From Anaerolineae bacterium (lineage in GTDB: Bacteria > Chloroflexota > Anaerolineae > JAAYZQ01), in the NCBI GenBank assembly GCA_016929795.1, contig JAFGIA010000005.1:1-27116 (forward strand): a stretch of DNA of 27,116 bases, in the 5' to 3' direction. The notes below the pieces were generated by a model, which did not search any database, had not been told where the DNA came from, and saw only the letters and a program-made list of their open reading frames with translations. Below, piece by piece: positions 14,776 through 23,122 of the stretch (the stretch's first letter is position 1; each line of letters opens with the position of its first letter). Both the position numbers and the translations under genes were made by a program.

Positions 14776-17367
14776 CTAGCGGCCCCAGCTAATGCTCTCT
14801 TGCTGCCAATCTACCGCCAGCCCCCCCTCGCCCATGTCAAAGAGCTTGTGCTGTCCGCTGCCGTCGGGGCGCATCACCCACACCGCCCACACGCCGTTGC
14901 GGTCTGACACGAAGGCGAGATAGTCACCGCCGGGCGACCAGGCAGGCAACCCATCGTTCGCGGCGTGCTGCGTCAGCTGCCGCATGCTGCCGTCGGCGGC
15001 AAGCAAGTATACCTCCCAGTTGCCATCGCGGTCCGACATGAAGGCGATCTGTCCATCGGGCCCTGCTGCTGCCGCCGTATCGCCCGGGTAGTCGGTCAGT
15101 GCTTCGAGTGCCTGGACGCCTCGCGTCGAGCTGACGGCTAACAGGCCACACTGCGTCGCGCCACTGCCCCAATCACAGCCCGTGTACACAATCCGCCCAT
15201 CCGGCAGCCAGGTGGGATAGTCGCCGAGTACTTCGTACAACTCGGCGCGCAGCGGCCGGTCCTGGGCGTGCCGGCCGTCGAGCGGCACCTGGTCGACGAT
15301 ATACAGTCGCGGTTGGCGGTCCGGATGGCGCGTTGAGCTAAAGACGAGGGCCGTGCCGTCGGGTGACCAGCGCGGCAGGCGGTCCTCCAGGTAGGTGCTG
15401 AGCTCGATTGGATCGCCGTCAGCGACACGAATAAGGTGGAGGTTCAAGTGCAGGGGCTGCTCGCCGTTGACGGCCAACCATTCACCATCGGGCCTGAATG
15501 CGGGCTGGTGCATCTGCGTCGCCACCAGGCGGCGATCGCTGCCGTCGGGCCTGGCGATGTAGGTATCATAGTGGCCAAGTGCGATGTTCCAGGTTGAGAA
15601 AGCGATCCAGCCGGGCAACAAAGGGGTAGCTGTGGCACCTGACGGCGTACCGCCAGGGCTTGACGGCGTGCTGGTCGGGGCGTCGGGAGTACGAACATCG
15701 CCAGACGTGGACGTTTCCGTTGCACCCGTTTGCGCCGGGCTCGCGCCCCCTTCACAGGCCGTTTGTGCCTGGAGCGCGAGTGGGTGTGTCATATCTTGCT
15801 CAAACGCGTGGCTATAATAGACCCGGGCATCGTCGCACCGCCCCTGCTCTGCGTTCATCATCGCCAGCAGTGCGTATGTCTCCACATCGTCGATGCCGAG
15901 CGAGAGCGACTGTTCGAGGTACGACTTGGCCTGATCGTACTCTCCGAGCCGGTAGTGTGCCCGGCCAAGGGCGGTGTAGGTGACAGGTTTGTGACCCAGT
16001 ACCAGCGCCTCGGTGAGTGCCTCGATCGCTGCCCGGGCCTGGCCCAACTCGATCAGCATCAGCCCCAACTCCTGGTGTCGCACCCATAGCTCGGGTTCGA
16101 GCTCGGCCGCGCGGCGCAGGGCGGTCACGGCCGCTCCTGCGTCGCCGCTTGCGACAAGGTAGAGGCGGCCGCGGATGCTAAATGCGGCGGCGAGTGGAGG
16201 GGAATGGCGCATGGCGATATCGGCCTGTTCGGTGGCCTGCGGCAGCAGGTCGCCCATGAAATATGCCTCGGCCAGCATCGCGTGTGCATGTGCTGCGTCG
16301 TCGCCATCCGAGGGGGAGTCGGATGCCAGGGCGACGGCCCGGCGCCCGGCCGCCAGGGCGCCACTGGTGTTGCCCTGGGCGATGTAAGCGCGCGCCATCT
16401 CGGTCCAGGCCTGCGCACTATCGGGGTTGATCTCGGTGGCCTCTTGGGCATGAGCCAGGCCTTGTTCGATGTCGCCATCGAGGATCAGCGCCTGCGCCCA
16501 TGCCGCCTCGACCCGCGCGTTGCGCGGCATCTGCTCGGCGAGCGATTGATAGCGCTCGATGGCTGCGTCGAACTGGCTGCGGAGTGCGAGGGCCTGGGCC
16601 TCGGCGAGAAGTGAGCTGAGCGTGTCGGCTGTGGCAGATGTAGTGGCAGCCTGGGGAGCTATACTGCTGGCACTCGACTCGGCGCTGGCTGTGGATTGGG
16701 TGCGTGGGGTGTCGACGGAGCCCGGCGCTGAGGCAGCGATCACGGGTGTCAGCCGCTTGTCGGTGCGCCGCGGCTCAAAGCTGTCCGGCGCAACGAGATA
16801 GGCTACGATCGCCGCGATGGCCACCAAGACAAGGAGCCCGGCAGGTGTCAGGCCGACGGCGGATGCGCGCTGCCGGCCCTGGGGGGCACGCAGCTTGTTG
16901 GCCTGCCACGGCAGCCGCAGGCGCCGGTGCTTGCCCGATGCCGGGAGGGGCGTGTGACGCGCTGGGGGGGTGCTGCGTAGCGCCATGAGTAGGGCCTCAT
17001 CGTCCTCTTCGTCTGGTGTCTCACATGCAGCGGGAGGGGCAGGCTGGTAGATGAGCAACGTCTCGCCCACGCCGATCCTGTCGCCATCGCGCAGCAGGCG
17101 ATGGCCGATGAGGGCGATGCCGTTGACTGTTATGGTGGTTGTGCCTTCGTTACACAAAAACAGGCCGCCATCGTGGGCATAGATGCGCGCGTGGCGCCCA
17201 TCCACCTGGCTGTCCTCAATCACCAGGTCGTTTTCGCGGTCCCGGCCGATGCGCAGCTCGCCTCTCACCGGCACTGTGCCCACCATTTGCCCGCCGGATC
17301 GCACCACCAACTGGGCACACCGGCTGCCAGCTTTCGGTGTGCCCGTCGTGTCGTCTGCCCTTTCCAC
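14776..17367 (-). CDS. FHA - TM - TPR - TolB-propeller protein
   Basis: 863 residues from a GTG at 17367 (AAGGGG upstream). Residues 20-107 are an FHA domain: GRDRENDLVI (41-50), GRHARI (57-62), VNG (81-83). The conserved Arg42 and His59 are present. However, the Ser three residues before that His is Asp56, and the Asn of the usual STNGT loop is Thr78, so two phosphothreonine-contact residues are changed. A TM helix lies at about 174-193. TPR repeats fill roughly 250-545 (for example AEAQALALRSQFDAAIERY and AWTEMARAYIAQGNTSGAL), then a Thr/Ser/Pro-rich linker, then a TolB-like propeller (about 595-863) with repeated PRWSPDG, DRDGNWEVYLL and PAWSPGG motifs. The FHA part would be cytoplasmic and the TPR/propeller part outside. 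It could be a scaffold for kinase signalling, possibly with the kinase nearby; that link is inference. Confidence 0.92.
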   Translation of the reverse strand: MERADDTTGTPKAGSRCAQLVVRSGGQMVGTVPVRGELRIGRDRENDLVIEDSQVDGRHARIYAHDGGLFLCNEGTTTITVNGIALIGHRLLRDGDRIGVGETLLIYQPAPPAACETPDEEDDEALLMALRSTPPARHTPLPASGKHRRLRLPWQANKLRAPQGRQRASAVGLTPAGLLVLVAIAAIVAYLVAPDSFEPRRTDKRLTPVIAASAPGSVDTPRTQSTASAESSASSIAPQAATTSATADTLSSLLAEAQALALRSQFDAAIERYQSLAEQMPRNARVEAAWAQALILDGDIEQGLAHAQEATEINPDSAQAWTEMARAYIAQGNTSGALAAGRRAVALASDSPSDGDDAAHAHAMLAEAYFMGDLLPQATEQADIAMRHSPPLAAAFSIRGRLYLVASGDAGAAVTALRRAAELEPELWVRHQELGLMLIELGQARAAIEALTEALVLGHKPVTYTALGRAHYRLGEYDQAKSYLEQSLSLGIDDVETYALLAMMNAEQGRCDDARVYYSHAFEQDMTHPLALQAQTACEGGASPAQTGATETSTSGDVRTPDAPTSTPSSPGGTPSGATATPLLPGWIAFSTWNIALGHYDTYIARPDGSDRRLVATQMHQPAFRPDGEWLAVNGEQPLHLNLHLIRVADGDPIELSTYLEDRLPRWSPDGTALVFSSTRHPDRQPRLYIVDQVPLDGRHAQDRPLRAELYEVLGDYPTWLPDGRIVYTGCDWGSGATQCGLLAVSSTRGVQALEALTDYPGDTAAAAGPDGQIAFMSDRDGNWEVYLLAADGSMRQLTQHAANDGLPAWSPGGDYLAFVSDRNGVWAVWVMRPDGSGQHKLFDMGEGGLAVDWQQESISWGR

Positions 17368-17405
17368 TGTGCCCCTTTCCTTCCTCAGTCAAGCCACAAG
17401 CGTCG

Positions 17406-17434
17406 ATTTTAGCACAGATTGCGACGCGGGGCAA
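17406..17434 (-). promoter_or_regulatory. Sigma70-type promoter for the FHA gene
   Basis: Minus-strand TTGCCC (17434-17429), a 17-nt spacer and TAAAAT (17411-17406), about 40 nt upstream of the GTG start at 17367. Confidence 0.6.
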
Positions 17435-17483
17435 GATTGGGAGGGGCGGTCAAGTTCGAGTAGGGGCGATCCAGGCGCGACAT

Positions 17484-17518
17484 GCGCCCACTCCGGCACG
17501 CAGGTGCGGAGTGGGCGC
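17484..17518 (-). terminator. Strong hairpin after the protease gene
   Basis: An 11-bp stem, GCGCCCACTCC (17484-17494) with GGAGTGGGCGC (17508-17518), encloses an inner GCAC/GTGC hairpin. It sits 24 nt beyond the protease stop and upstream of the FHA promoter. There is no U tract on the minus strand, so it may instead stabilise the mRNA end or act with Rho. Confidence 0.5.
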
Positions 17519-17542
17519 GTTTGCATCCGAGCAGTAGCCTGC

Positions 17543-19510
17543 CTATTGCTTTATCAGCACAGGCAGGTAGATGTGATACAGAGTGGTCCCTGTCGTGAAT
17601 GACCAGGGATTGGGCGCCGGGCCTGGAGCGAGCGGATTGCCGGCGATGTCCTCTGCGGTTTCAATGGTGAATGTGTACGGTGTGTTCACGGCAAAGGGCG
17701 CGTGCTGCAGCTCCACCTGGGTATCTCCCGGCTGCCACGTGGCGACCCAGCCGCCCGGATCGGGCGTGCACGAATAGGCAAAGGAGTTTGGCTCGATCGG
17801 CTCGCTGAATGTGATCCCGATCGGCATCGAGGGCGCGACATCCATGGCACCATCCGCCGGGCTGGTCGCCTCGACGGTGGGCGGCTCCGCCTCCGGGCAG
17901 GTGATGTTGTAGGCAAACTCACCTGTGCTGTCCTGGGCGGTCAAGAAGTGAAATTCGCTGGTGGGCACGTCGGTCGGGAAGACAAAGGCGCCGTGAAAGG
18001 CGCCCTCCGCGTCCAGTGTGCCCGACAACACGGGCGTGTCGTTGAGATAGAGGACAAACGGATCCTCGGACGCCAGGCCCAGGATGTCCACCGGGTAGGG
18101 CTCGCCGGCCGTAGGCACCCCCGTGCCGCCGGTGATGAGCTCCGGATCCCTGAGCCAGCGCTCTCTATCGAACAGGAATTTGGCTGCATCGAAAGGCGGC
18201 ATCTCGAGCGGCTCGCCACTCATGCTCGTCGCCGCGACAACCGGCACCTCGGCCTCTGCCATGGGGTCGATCAGCCCCATCACCTCCTTGGTGAGTGTAA
18301 AGAGCACACTCGTCGCTACCGGGTCGGCCGGCTCGTCGAGGTCGACGTAGGCATAATCGGTCACCACCTGCGGCGCTGCGTCGAAGGGGTGTGCCATGCC
18401 GCCAGGCAGGTAATAGATCAGGCCGCTGATGTTTAGTGGGGCGAGGTCCAATGTGCCGGTGATGACCACGCTGGCAACCCGGTCGATGCCCGGCACCCCG
18501 GCAAAGATGCCGCCGGTGTTGGTGTCGTTGTCGAAATCAAAGCCGAGGTTGTAGGCGACGTCGATATACACTTCTGGCGGCATAGGGTCGAATACGGTGA
18601 ACTGCACAGCGACATCCGGATCGGTCTGCAGCGAGGTGAGCACCACTTCGTGGATATCATAGATCGGCGGCATTCCAACCTGTTGGTCACCGAGCAGGTC
18701 GGTGGTCGCCCCAAACTGCTGCGTCTCGCGCTGGGCTGGATAGGCGCGCTCCCACTGCGACGCGCACTTGCCGTGCACATAGCGCCGGCGCTGCATCTCG
18801 GCGATCTGGTCCGGGGTCAGGTGCGTGCCGTTGCGCCGATTGCTGGGCGCCATGATGTTGCCGTTGCCTGTGTTGCCGGCACGATTCGGGGTGTGACCGG
18901 CCGAGTCGGCGTTTGTCGTCCCGTCGATCTTGTGTCCCTCACCCAGCGTCATCAGGTGCCCGATCTCGTGGGCAATCGTCTGGCCCGTGTCGCTGTCGTT
19001 GCCACGGTCCTTGACAATGATCGTGGGGTCGCGGTGCACCGAGATGCCCGGCGTGGTGGAGGTGGACGACGGCGTCTGCCCGAACGAGATCTTGATCCCC
19101 CTGTGATTGGGCAGGTCGCGCAGCTCCTGGCCGCCAAAGGTGCGCATCCTATCGCGCTCGCCGCGGGTGAAGGTGCCATCGCCGGCCGTGCCGCCGTCGG
19201 CACCGTTATCGCCGCCCCACTCTCCTGCGCCGCCCGAATTGGCGCCGATCGTATTCTTCTCTACGACGACCAGCTTCATCCCTGCCTGGCGCAGGATGTC
19301 GTTAGCCTTGCGGATGGCGCCTTCCGAGTACTTGCCCCCCGGGTAGACGTTGACAATGACGGGGATCTGCACGCCGCGTGCCACGGGTTGTGCCTGCGCC
19401 GGGGCCGTGACCGCAGATGCTGGCCTGGTGGCGGGCACGCTGACCGCGATGAGCGCCACGACGGTGAGCAGAGAGAGAACCGCCAGCCTGCTTGTTACCT
19501 GCCTATTCAT
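17543..19510 (-). CDS. Secreted metzincin-like zinc protease with C-terminal Ig-like domain
   Basis: 655 residues from the ATG at 19510 (AAGGAGACGAA upstream). A signal peptide covers residues 1-33 (LAVLSLLTVVALIAVSV, cleavage after ASA). The zinc site is HEIGHLMTLGEGH: His181, Glu182, His185 and a candidate third ligand His193, eight residues after the second His instead of the usual six. A probable Met-turn follows at NIMAPSN (Met220), in the context NGTHLTPDQ seen in pappalysin-like enzymes. An Asp/Gly/Asn-rich stretch at 87-112 may bind calcium. The middle (250-540) is beta-rich, with an FDFDNDTNTGG repeat-like motif. Residues about 547-640 form a Big_5 (SbsA-type) Ig domain (TSPADGAMDVAP, ITFSEPI). 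The end is LYHIYLPVLIKQ, like the tail of the DUF4091 protein. It presumably cleaves extracellular protein. Confidence 0.88.
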   Translation of the reverse strand: MNRQVTSRLAVLSLLTVVALIAVSVPATRPASAVTAPAQAQPVARGVQIPVIVNVYPGGKYSEGAIRKANDILRQAGMKLVVVEKNTIGANSGGAGEWGGDNGADGGTAGDGTFTRGERDRMRTFGGQELRDLPNHRGIKISFGQTPSSTSTTPGISVHRDPTIIVKDRGNDSDTGQTIAHEIGHLMTLGEGHKIDGTTNADSAGHTPNRAGNTGNGNIMAPSNRRNGTHLTPDQIAEMQRRRYVHGKCASQWERAYPAQRETQQFGATTDLLGDQQVGMPPIYDIHEVVLTSLQTDPDVAVQFTVFDPMPPEVYIDVAYNLGFDFDNDTNTGGIFAGVPGIDRVASVVITGTLDLAPLNISGLIYYLPGGMAHPFDAAPQVVTDYAYVDLDEPADPVATSVLFTLTKEVMGLIDPMAEAEVPVVAATSMSGEPLEMPPFDAAKFLFDRERWLRDPELITGGTGVPTAGEPYPVDILGLASEDPFVLYLNDTPVLSGTLDAEGAFHGAFVFPTDVPTSEFHFLTAQDSTGEFAYNITCPEAEPPTVEATSPADGAMDVAPSMPIGITFSEPIEPNSFAYSCTPDPGGWVATWQPGDTQVELQHAPFAVNTPYTFTIETAEDIAGNPLAPGPAPNPWSFTTGTTLYHIYLPVLIKQ

Positions 19511-19588
19511 TTCGTCTCCTTTCTTCTTTGAGGAACAGAACAACGGGCATTATGTAGAACCGTGTGGTGGCACGACAACCACTGCCCA

Positions 19589-19617
19589 AGTATACCATGT
19601 TTTTGTGGCTTGTACAA
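19589..19617 (-). promoter_or_regulatory. Promoter for the protease gene
   Basis: Minus-strand TTGTAC (19617-19612), a 17-nt spacer ending in ATGG and TATACT (19594-19589). The -35 match is weak, but the extended -10 resembles those of the kinase and sensor-kinase genes. Confidence 0.5.
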
Positions 19618-19722
19618 CTCGGGGGCCGGAAGCGTGGATTGGTGCGGGCACGCACTGCTGGTGCCGCGTGAGGATTGGAGGTGAGTGTGCCTATACCAGC
19701 CAAGCCAAGTCTGTGAACCTCT

Positions 19723-19751
19723 TTGGCATTCCCGGCGAATTCCTGTAGAAT
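19723..19751 (+). promoter_or_regulatory. Promoter for the MFS gene
   Basis: TTGGCA (19723-19728), a 17-nt spacer and TAGAAT (19746-19751). The transcript would start near 19758, about 80 nt before the ATG at 19838. Confidence 0.55.
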
Positions 19752-19791
19752 GAGGTATTATCCCGTATCTGCTCAATAATCGGGGGCTAGT

Positions 19792-19814
19792 GTGTGTGCG
19801 GGCACCGCACACAC
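19792..19814 (+). other. Hairpin in the MFS leader
   Basis: GTGTGTGCGG (19792-19801) and CCGCACACAC (19805-19814) form a perfect 10-bp inverted repeat with a 3-nt loop, between the promoter and the likely start. It has no U tract. It could be an operator for a transporter regulator or an mRNA structure. Confidence 0.45.
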
Positions 19815-19837
19815 GCCAACTTACTCCCTTTATTGAG

Positions 19838-21151
19838 ATGATACATTATCCCAGTGTGTTCGAGGAGGACGATCGGTTGGTCGACTGGGGGATGTTGCGG
19901 TCGGGCGCGCTGCGCCGGCTGCTTGGCGGAGAGATTGCCACCGTCACGGCTGTCTATGGGTTGAGCCTGGCGGGGACGGTGATCGTGGAAGAGGCGACGC
20001 ACTCGAGCGCGGGCATTGGGTTGGTGTTCGCATCGTCGATCCTGCCGGCTTTCCTCTTTTCCCTCGTGGCCGGTGCGGCCGTCGACAGGTGGGGCCGCAA
20101 GCGCCTGCTGTTGGCGGCGCATGTGGCGCGCGCTGTGATTGGCATTGCCTTCTGGGTGGCGACAGGTCTGCTGTCGGGCGGGACCGCGCTTGTCGCCGTC
20201 TATCTCTGTAATGCCATGACGGCGGCGAGCAGCCAGTTTGCCGCGCCTGCGGAGCAGGCGATGCTGCCTGACGTGGTGCCGGCCCCCCGCCTGGCTACCG
20301 CCAATGTTCTATACCAGGTGGGGATGATTGCCGGCGAAGGGCTGGGCATTCTACTCGTCGCGCCGATTGTCGTAAAGGCGTCGGGCGCGCCAGCCGTGGG
20401 ATTGTCCGTCGCGATTCTGTGCGGCACGGCGCTGGTGCTCGCTGCCGGCCTGCCTGCCTCAACCCCGGCACTTGCGCCAGGGAGCGAACCCGGCATGTCG
20501 GCTCGCAGCTCCCCCCGTCTTGCGGCGCGCTGGCATGCGCTGCGCGACGATGTGCGCGCAGGCTGGCAGGCCATCGCCGCCGATCGCGTGCTCATGGCGG
20601 TGGCCGTGCAAGCCACGGTGGCAGGAGCGCTCCTCTTGGTGCTTCTGGCCCTTCTGCCGGGCCTCGTCTCGCGCCGCCTGGGGATGGCGGTGGAGGATGC
20701 GCCCTACCTGGTGCTGCCTGGCGGCGCCGGATTTTTGCTTGGCGCCGCGCTTGTCGGCCGGCTGGGCAATCGCCTCGACCTGGTGCGCGTGGTGCCCGCA
20801 AGCCTGGCCACAGCCGGCGTATCGGCGGCGCTGCTCGGACTGGTCGCTGGCCCAGGCTGGCGCGTGGTGGCGGCCGCCGGTACCATCGCCCTGCTCGGAT
20901 TTGGACTGGCCGGCGTCGTCATTCCTGCCCGTGTCACGCTCCAGCGCCGGCCGCCGCCGGTGCTGCGCGGGCGCGTCATTGCTGCCCAGCTCGCTCTGGC
21001 CAATGCCTCTGCCGTGCTGCCCCTGATCCTGGGCGGCGCCGTCGCCGACTGGGTTGGCATCCGTCCTGTCATGATAGCCGTCGGCGTCGTGGCAGTGGTT
21101 GGCGCGCTCTCTTTTCTTCCCCTCTGCAAGGGGGAAAGAAGGGAAGCGTGA
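19838..21151 (+). CDS. Major facilitator superfamily (MFS) permease
   Basis: 437 residues from the ATG at 19838. About 11-12 hydrophobic helices are visible, split by a polar loop near the middle (GSEPGMSARSSPRLAARW). The loop after the second helix reads GAAVDRWGRKRLL, the MFS signature GxxxDRxGRR; the C-terminal half has GGAVADWVGIRP. It resembles the MFS_3/enterobactin-exporter type of drug or siderophore efflux carrier; the substrate cannot be told. The start is uncertain: a GTG at 19790 lies before the hairpin, the ATG at 19838 has only a weak ribosome-binding site, and an in-frame TTG at 19877 is well spaced behind GAGGAGG (19862-19868). It converges on the hybrid kinase gene with 9 nt between stops. 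Confidence 0.88.
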   Translation: MIHYPSVFEEDDRLVDWGMLRSGALRRLLGGEIATVTAVYGLSLAGTVIVEEATHSSAGIGLVFASSILPAFLFSLVAGAAVDRWGRKRLLLAAHVARAVIGIAFWVATGLLSGGTALVAVYLCNAMTAASSQFAAPAEQAMLPDVVPAPRLATANVLYQVGMIAGEGLGILLVAPIVVKASGAPAVGLSVAILCGTALVLAAGLPASTPALAPGSEPGMSARSSPRLAARWHALRDDVRAGWQAIAADRVLMAVAVQATVAGALLLVLLALLPGLVSRRLGMAVEDAPYLVLPGGAGFLLGAALVGRLGNRLDLVRVVPASLATAGVSAALLGLVAGPGWRVVAAAGTIALLGFGLAGVVIPARVTLQRRPPPVLRGRVIAAQLALANASAVLPLILGGAVADWVGIRPVMIAVGVVAVVGALSFLPLCKGERREA

Positions 21152-21160
21152 AGCTGGCGA

Positions 21161-23089
21161 TCAGCCGTTTGTTCTTGGCTGCATCCCGATCACTTCCTTC
21201 ACTGCGGGCAGCAGGTCCATCAATCCAAATGGTTTGGGGAGGAAGGGATAGCCGCGCGAGCGGATCTGGAGCCAGTGGGTGTGACGGCTGGTCAGCCCAC
21301 TGGTGACGAGTATCGGCAGCTCTGGGCGCAGCATGCGGCAGCTATCGGCAAGTGACAGGCCGTCGCGGTCGGGCAGCATGACATCGGTGATCAGCATATC
21401 CACCGCTTGTGGGTCTGCCTCGAATAGATCGAGGGCGGCGCGCACGCTATTGGCCTCGACCACGCGATAGCCGCCAGCGCGCAGCATTTCGCTGACGGCA
21501 AAGCGGACCTCGGCGTCGTCTTCGACGAGGAGTACCTGCTGCCCGCTGCCGCGCAGGTCGTCGAGGGATGGTGCCTCGTACGTGTCTTCAGCGCCTGTGG
21601 TGCACTGGGGCACATAGACGGTAAAGGTGGACCCACACTCAAGCGCCGTATCGATCTCGATCCAGCCGCCGAGCTGCTCGACAATGTTTTTGCTGATCGC
21701 AAGTCCCAGCCCAGCCGCCCCCGGCTTGGTGCTGAAAAAGGGATCGAAGGCGTGGGCACGGGTGTGCGCATCCATGCCTCTCCCTGTATCAGAGAAGCGC
21801 AGGCAGGCGTGTAGCTTGCCGTCAGCGGTACTGGTGTATGCCTCGGTGCTGATCGTCACCACACCCCCGTCGGGCATGGCCTCTTGGGCGTTGAGCGTCA
21901 GGTGGATGAGCACTTGCTCCAACTCGGCAGGATCGGCATGCACCAGGAGCGGCTCGGGCCACAGGTGGTGCTCGATGGTCACGCGTGCACCAACCAGAGT
22001 CGCGAGGCGCTCGCCCAGGCTCTGTAGCAGCGAATGCAGATCGAGCACACGCGGGCCGCGGACCTGCTCGCCTGTGAGGGCCAGGATCTGCTGGGTGAGG
22101 GCAGCCGCCTGGCGGCTGGCCTGCCTGATGCGCTCGGCAGCAGCGGGCACCGGACCTGGCTCGCCATCTGTGTGCTCGGCGAGGATGAGCGACGCGGCAG
22201 CCAGGATCGTCGTCAGGTGCTCGTTGAAATCATGAGCCAGCCGGCTGGTAAGCGCCGCGACTATGTCCATCTGCTGCGCCTCATACAGTCGCGCTTGCAT
22301 CGCCTCGCGCTGCTGCTCCTCTTCCAGCCTGCGGCTGACGTCGTGCAGTACGACGACAACTCCTTGCGTTTTCCCCTGCGCGTCGATCACCGGTGTGGAA
22401 TTCCCTTCGACGGCGATCCACCTGCCCTCGGCTGTTTTCAGGTAATGGCCGGCCAGATTGCGCGCCTGCCCATCGTGCAACACGTCGAGCACGGGGTATA
22501 GACTTGGTTCGTCATCCTGCCCTCCTGCCTGGGCATAGAGTGACAGTACCTTGCGTGCTGGCATCCCGGTGCCTGGTTGTGCGAGCGGGCCGAGCAATGC
22601 CTCGGCGACGGGGTTGGCCAGGATGATTTCGCCTTCCGCGTCGGTAGAGATCACTGCGTCGCTGATGTTATACAAGGTAGCCGACAGGCGCCGCTCGCTG
22701 TCGCGCAGACACTTTTCCATCTTGTGCTTGTAGAGGGCCATCTCAATCGCACTCAGCAGCTCGCGCTCTTCGAACGGCTTGATAATATAGCCATAGGGCT
22801 CGGTAACCTTGGCACGTGCCAGCGTCGCGTCGTCGGCATACGCTGTCAGGTAGATGATCGGGATGTCGAACCGTTCCCGGATCAACGCGGCAGCTTGCAC
22901 GCCATCCATGGCGCCCCGCAGGCGGATGTCCATCAGCACCAGGCTGGGCTGTAGGCCCTCGGCCAGAATCACCGCATCCTCGGCCGTACGCGTGCGGGCA
23001 CACACACTGTAGCCCAGGTCTTGCAACCGATCTTGCAGCTCCATTGCAATCAGGGTATCGTCTTCGACAATCAGGATGCGCACTTGCAT
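21161..23089 (-). CDS. Hybrid regulator: REC - PAS - histidine kinase - REC
   Basis: 642 residues, cytoplasmic. Residues 1-120 are a receiver domain (phospho-acceptor Asp54 in LVLMDIRLRG, Thr82, Lys104 in IIKPF). A PAS domain follows (about 130-250), then a HisKA-like helix with SRLAHDFNEHLTTIL (His286). This class normally reads HDFNN, and here the second Asn is Glu. The ATPase domain shows the N box LTLNAQEAMPDGG (Asn400), SDTGRGMD and GAAGLGLAISKNIV. A C-terminal receiver (about 517-635) has Asp569 and Lys619. The ATG at 23089 follows AGGAG, 33 nt after the sensor kinase stop, so both are in one operon. The expected route is sensor His to Asp54, then modulation of the internal His286 to Asp569 relay. 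No DNA-binding output is present, so further partners are needed. Confidence 0.93.
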   Translation of the reverse strand: MQVRILIVEDDTLIAMELQDRLQDLGYSVCARTRTAEDAVILAEGLQPSLVLMDIRLRGAMDGVQAAALIRERFDIPIIYLTAYADDATLARAKVTEPYGYIIKPFEERELLSAIEMALYKHKMEKCLRDSERRLSATLYNISDAVISTDAEGEIILANPVAEALLGPLAQPGTGMPARKVLSLYAQAGGQDDEPSLYPVLDVLHDGQARNLAGHYLKTAEGRWIAVEGNSTPVIDAQGKTQGVVVVLHDVSRRLEEEQQREAMQARLYEAQQMDIVAALTSRLAHDFNEHLTTILAAASLILAEHTDGEPGPVPAAAERIRQASRQAAALTQQILALTGEQVRGPRVLDLHSLLQSLGERLATLVGARVTIEHHLWPEPLLVHADPAELEQVLIHLTLNAQEAMPDGGVVTISTEAYTSTADGKLHACLRFSDTGRGMDAHTRAHAFDPFFSTKPGAAGLGLAISKNIVEQLGGWIEIDTALECGSTFTVYVPQCTTGAEDTYEAPSLDDLRGSGQQVLLVEDDAEVRFAVSEMLRAGGYRVVEANSVRAALDLFEADPQAVDMLITDVMLPDRDGLSLADSCRMLRPELPILVTSGLTSRHTHWLQIRSRGYPFLPKPFGLMDLLPAVKEVIGMQPRTNG

Positions 23090-23122
23090 GATTATTCCAT
23101 CTCCTAGTCCGAATCGGGCAAC

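Noticed and set aside
21108..21143. Imperfect stem (TTCCCCT / AGGGGGAA) at the end of the MFS gene
   Set aside because: It lies inside the coding sequence and has mismatches and no U tract on either strand, so I do not call it a terminator.
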